Source: an uncultured Eubacteriales bacterium (lineage in GTDB: Bacteria; Bacillota; Clostridia; Oscillospirales; CAG-272). Taken from it: a DNA stretch of 25,258 nt. The stretch lies in contig CATYXQ010000025.1 of NCBI GenBank assembly GCA_958414825.1, positions 1 to 25,258 of the forward strand, written 5' to 3'. The notes beneath the pieces are model-generated. The model had not been told where the DNA came from and ran no database searches. It saw nothing but the letters and a program-made list of their open reading frames with translations. Positions 23,587 to 25,258 of this stretch are shown in pieces. A program made the translations under genes and the position numbers. Position 1 is the first letter of the stretch. Every line of letters begins with the position of its first letter.

Positions 23587-24015
23587 ATGAATAAAGAAGA
23601 AATTATGCAGATTCTGCCGCACCGGGCTTCGATGCTGCTGATTGACGAGGCGGAGATTATCGACGGCGAAGCGCATGGCAAAAAATATATTACCGGCAGC
23701 GAGTTTTTTTTGGACGGTCATTTTCCAGGAAATCCGGTTGTGCCCGGCGTGATTCTGTGCGAGATTTTGGCGCAGTCGGCCTGCGTACTTCTGGTCGATG
23801 CCGCGCGCGGCAAAAAAGTACAGACGCTGTATACCGGTCTTGACAACGTGCGTTTTAAAAATCCGGTACGTCCGGGCGATACGTTTGAGACCGTCTGCCG
23901 CATCACCAAAAATAAAGGCGTGTTTTATTTTGCCAGCGGCGAGGGGTATGTAAACGGCAAAAAATGTCTGAGCGCGGATTTTTCGTTTGCCGTAATTCCT
24001 GAAGAAGAGGAATGA
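23587..24015 (+). CDS. fabZ: 3-hydroxyacyl-ACP dehydratase
   Basis: FabZ removes water from beta-hydroxyacyl-ACP. The 142-residue hotdog-fold protein starts with the family hallmark ILPHR (9–13) and has catalytic His45 in GHFPGNPVVPGV and Glu59 in CEILAQSA. Length is normal. No FabA-type isomerase gene is next to it. accD follows after 3 bases; accC, often found here, is missing. Confidence 0.96.
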   Translation: MNKEEIMQILPHRASMLLIDEAEIIDGEAHGKKYITGSEFFLDGHFPGNPVVPGVILCEILAQSACVLLVDAARGKKVQTLYTGLDNVRFKNPVRPGDTFETVCRITKNKGVFYFASGEGYVNGKKCLSADFSFAVIPEEEE

Positions 24016-24018
24016 ACC

Positions 24019-24861
24019 ATGTTTAATTTTCTGAAAAAAAAGAATAGTTTAAAACCGGTTCTGAAAGGCGCTGCCGATAAAACCGAGACCTGTTCGGGCT
24101 GCAAGGCAGAGTTTCCGAGAAAGACGTTGATCGAGAATTTCTGCGTTTGTCCCGAGTGCGGAAAGTATATCCGCATCCCGCCCCGCACGCGCATTGCGTA
24201 TCTTGCGGATAAAAACAGTTTTCGCGAACTGTTTTCGGGCGTGACCAGCCGGGATTTTTTGGAATTTCCGGGGTATGCTGAAAAGCTGGAAAAGGCAAAA
24301 TCGCAGACCGGCGAGCGGGAAGCGGTTCTCTGCGGAACGCTGCGGATTGAGGATACCGAGTGCGCAGTATTCGTTATGGATCCGCGCTTTATCATGGCCA
24401 GTATGGGCAGCGCGGTCGGCGAAAAGATCACCCGGCTGTTTGAATATGCAACGAAAAATGCTCTGCCTGTGATCGGCTTTACCGCCTCCGGCGGCGCAAG
24501 AATGCAGGAGGGGATCGTCTCTCTGATGCAGATGGCAAAGGTTTCAGGCGCCGTGAAAAATCATGCGGCGGCCGGAAATTTGTATGTTGCCGTGCTGACT
24601 GATCCGACGACCGGCGGCGTAACGGCTTCGTTTGCCATGCAGGGCGATATTATTTTGGCCGAACCGGGCGCTCTGATTGGTTTCGCAGGCCGCCGCGTCG
24701 TTGAGCAGACAACAAAGTCGGCGCTGCCCGATAATTTCCAGAGCGCCGAATTTTTGCTTGAGCATGGATTTGTGGACAACATTATTCCCCGTGAGAATCT
24801 TCGCGAAACGCTTGCAACGCTGTTGAAGATTCACACTGAGAAAGGGGTGAACGCCAGATGA
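24019..24861 (+). CDS. accD: Acetyl-CoA carboxylase carboxyltransferase subunit beta
   Basis: AccD with AccA transfers the carboxyl group from biotin to acetyl-CoA, giving malonyl-CoA. The 280-residue protein has the N-terminal zinc ribbon (Cys25, Cys28, Cys44, Cys47) and the carboxyltransferase core with GFTASGGARMQEG and TDPTTGGVTASFAM, which form the oxyanion hole and CoA site. GFAGRRVVEQT is AccD-specific. The stop overlaps the accA start as ATGA (24858–24861), which favours balanced production of the two subunits. Confidence 0.97.
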   Translation: MFNFLKKKNSLKPVLKGAADKTETCSGCKAEFPRKTLIENFCVCPECGKYIRIPPRTRIAYLADKNSFRELFSGVTSRDFLEFPGYAEKLEKAKSQTGEREAVLCGTLRIEDTECAVFVMDPRFIMASMGSAVGEKITRLFEYATKNALPVIGFTASGGARMQEGIVSLMQMAKVSGAVKNHAAAGNLYVAVLTDPTTGGVTASFAMQGDIILAEPGALIGFAGRRVVEQTTKSALPDNFQSAEFLLEHGFVDNIIPRENLRETLATLLKIHTEKGVNAR

Positions 24862-25258
24862 CGCCGTATGAAAAACTGAAAGCCGCAAGGCAGAACGGCC
24901 GACCGACCGGCGCCGATTATGTCAGCGGGCTGTTTACCGGCCGCGTCGATCTTTGCGGAGACCGGTGCTTTGGAGAGGACAGCGCGATTCTCGGCGGCGT
25001 CGGTTATCTTGAAAATATGCCTGTAACCTATATCGCCATCGATAAGGGCGGCAATCTTGAATCGAGGATGCGCAACAATTTCGGTTCGCCGAAGCCGGAG
25101 GGCTATCGCAAGGCGCTGCGCCTGATGCGGCAGGCTGAGAAGTTCAATCGTCCGGTCGTTTGCTTTGTGGATACGCAGGGCGCTTTTTGCGGCGCTGAGG
25201 GCGAGGAGCGCGGGCAGGGGCAGGCAATTGCCGAGAATATCATGGAAATGATGGGACT
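24858..25258 (+). CDS. accA: Acetyl-CoA carboxylase carboxyltransferase subunit alpha, N-terminal part (3' end outside window)
   Basis: The frame from ATG 24858 stays open to the window end, giving about 133 residues. It starts MTPYEKLKAARQNGRPTGAD and continues with RMRNNFGSPKPEGYRKALRLM and VVCFVDTQGAFCG. The last matches the AccA core PVVTLVDTPGAYPG, with Gln and Phe-Cys at positions that are more often Pro and Tyr-Pro. GRPTGADYVSGLF belongs to the N-terminal AccA helix region. The gene overlaps accD by 4 bases. What follows, including any accB/accC, is not visible. Confidence 0.93.
   Translation, partial: MTPYEKLKAARQNGRPTGADYVSGLFTGRVDLCGDRCFGEDSAILGGVGYLENMPVTYIAIDKGGNLESRMRNNFGSPKPEGYRKALRLMRQAEKFNRPVVCFVDTQGAFCGAEGEERGQGQAIAENIMEMMG

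Noticed and set aside
1..25258. CRISPR arrays, tRNA or rRNA genes, insertion sequences, phage or attachment sites
   Set aside because: I looked for regular spaced repeats, cloverleaf-like tRNA sequences, transposase motifs and terminal inverted repeats and saw none.

Overview
The window is 25.3 kb of moderately GC-rich DNA from a Gram-positive, low-GC-lineage bacterium, most likely an anaerobic Clostridia member of the Oscillospirales/Christensenellales type. The grounds are strong GGAGG ribosome binding sites throughout, FabK as the enoyl-ACP reductase, a SPOR–SpoIID exoprotein, a lipobox lipoprotein, an MsmX-type sugar ATPase and a DHHW/MBOAT pair. The exact taxon cannot be fixed from the sequence alone. 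No tRNA, rRNA, CRISPR, insertion sequence or phage gene was seen. Almost every gene is on the + strand; the exception is one sigma/anti-sigma pair.

Region 1 (1–5616) is housekeeping: the 3' part of recG, then rarA, two very small ORFs (28 and 34 codons), an RsuA-type pseudouridine synthase and tex. Region 2 (5617–7153) is a single ATPase gene for carbohydrate ABC importers, with its own promoter and a strong terminator. Region 3 (7154–9684) is a compact run of a CPBP-family membrane protease, tadA and dinB.

Region 4 (9829–16626) is devoted to the cell surface. It has its own promoter followed by a secreted protein of unknown family and a membrane-anchored SPOR–SpoIID protein. A lipoprotein follows, then a structured leader flanked by two near-identical terminators. 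The leader precedes an MBOAT O-acyltransferase, a DHHW/AlgJ-like exoprotein and a VanZ-family membrane protein. This looks like a cell-envelope polymer modification cassette with unknown substrate and is the least understood part of the window.

Region 5 (16663–18433) holds a MmcQ/YjbR protein that ends at a bidirectional terminator, converging on an ECF sigma factor with its zinc-finger anti-sigma. Region 6 (18442–25258) is the type II fatty acid synthesis operon fabH-acpP-fabK-fabD-fabG-fabF-fabZ-accD-accA. It is tightly packed with start/stop overlaps and runs off the window inside accA. The usual accB and accC are absent from their common positions and no FapR or FabT gene lies next to it. 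Instead the operon is divergent from the ECF sigma pair, and its upstream region has an ECF-like TGTAAC element. That is the most testable regulatory idea here.
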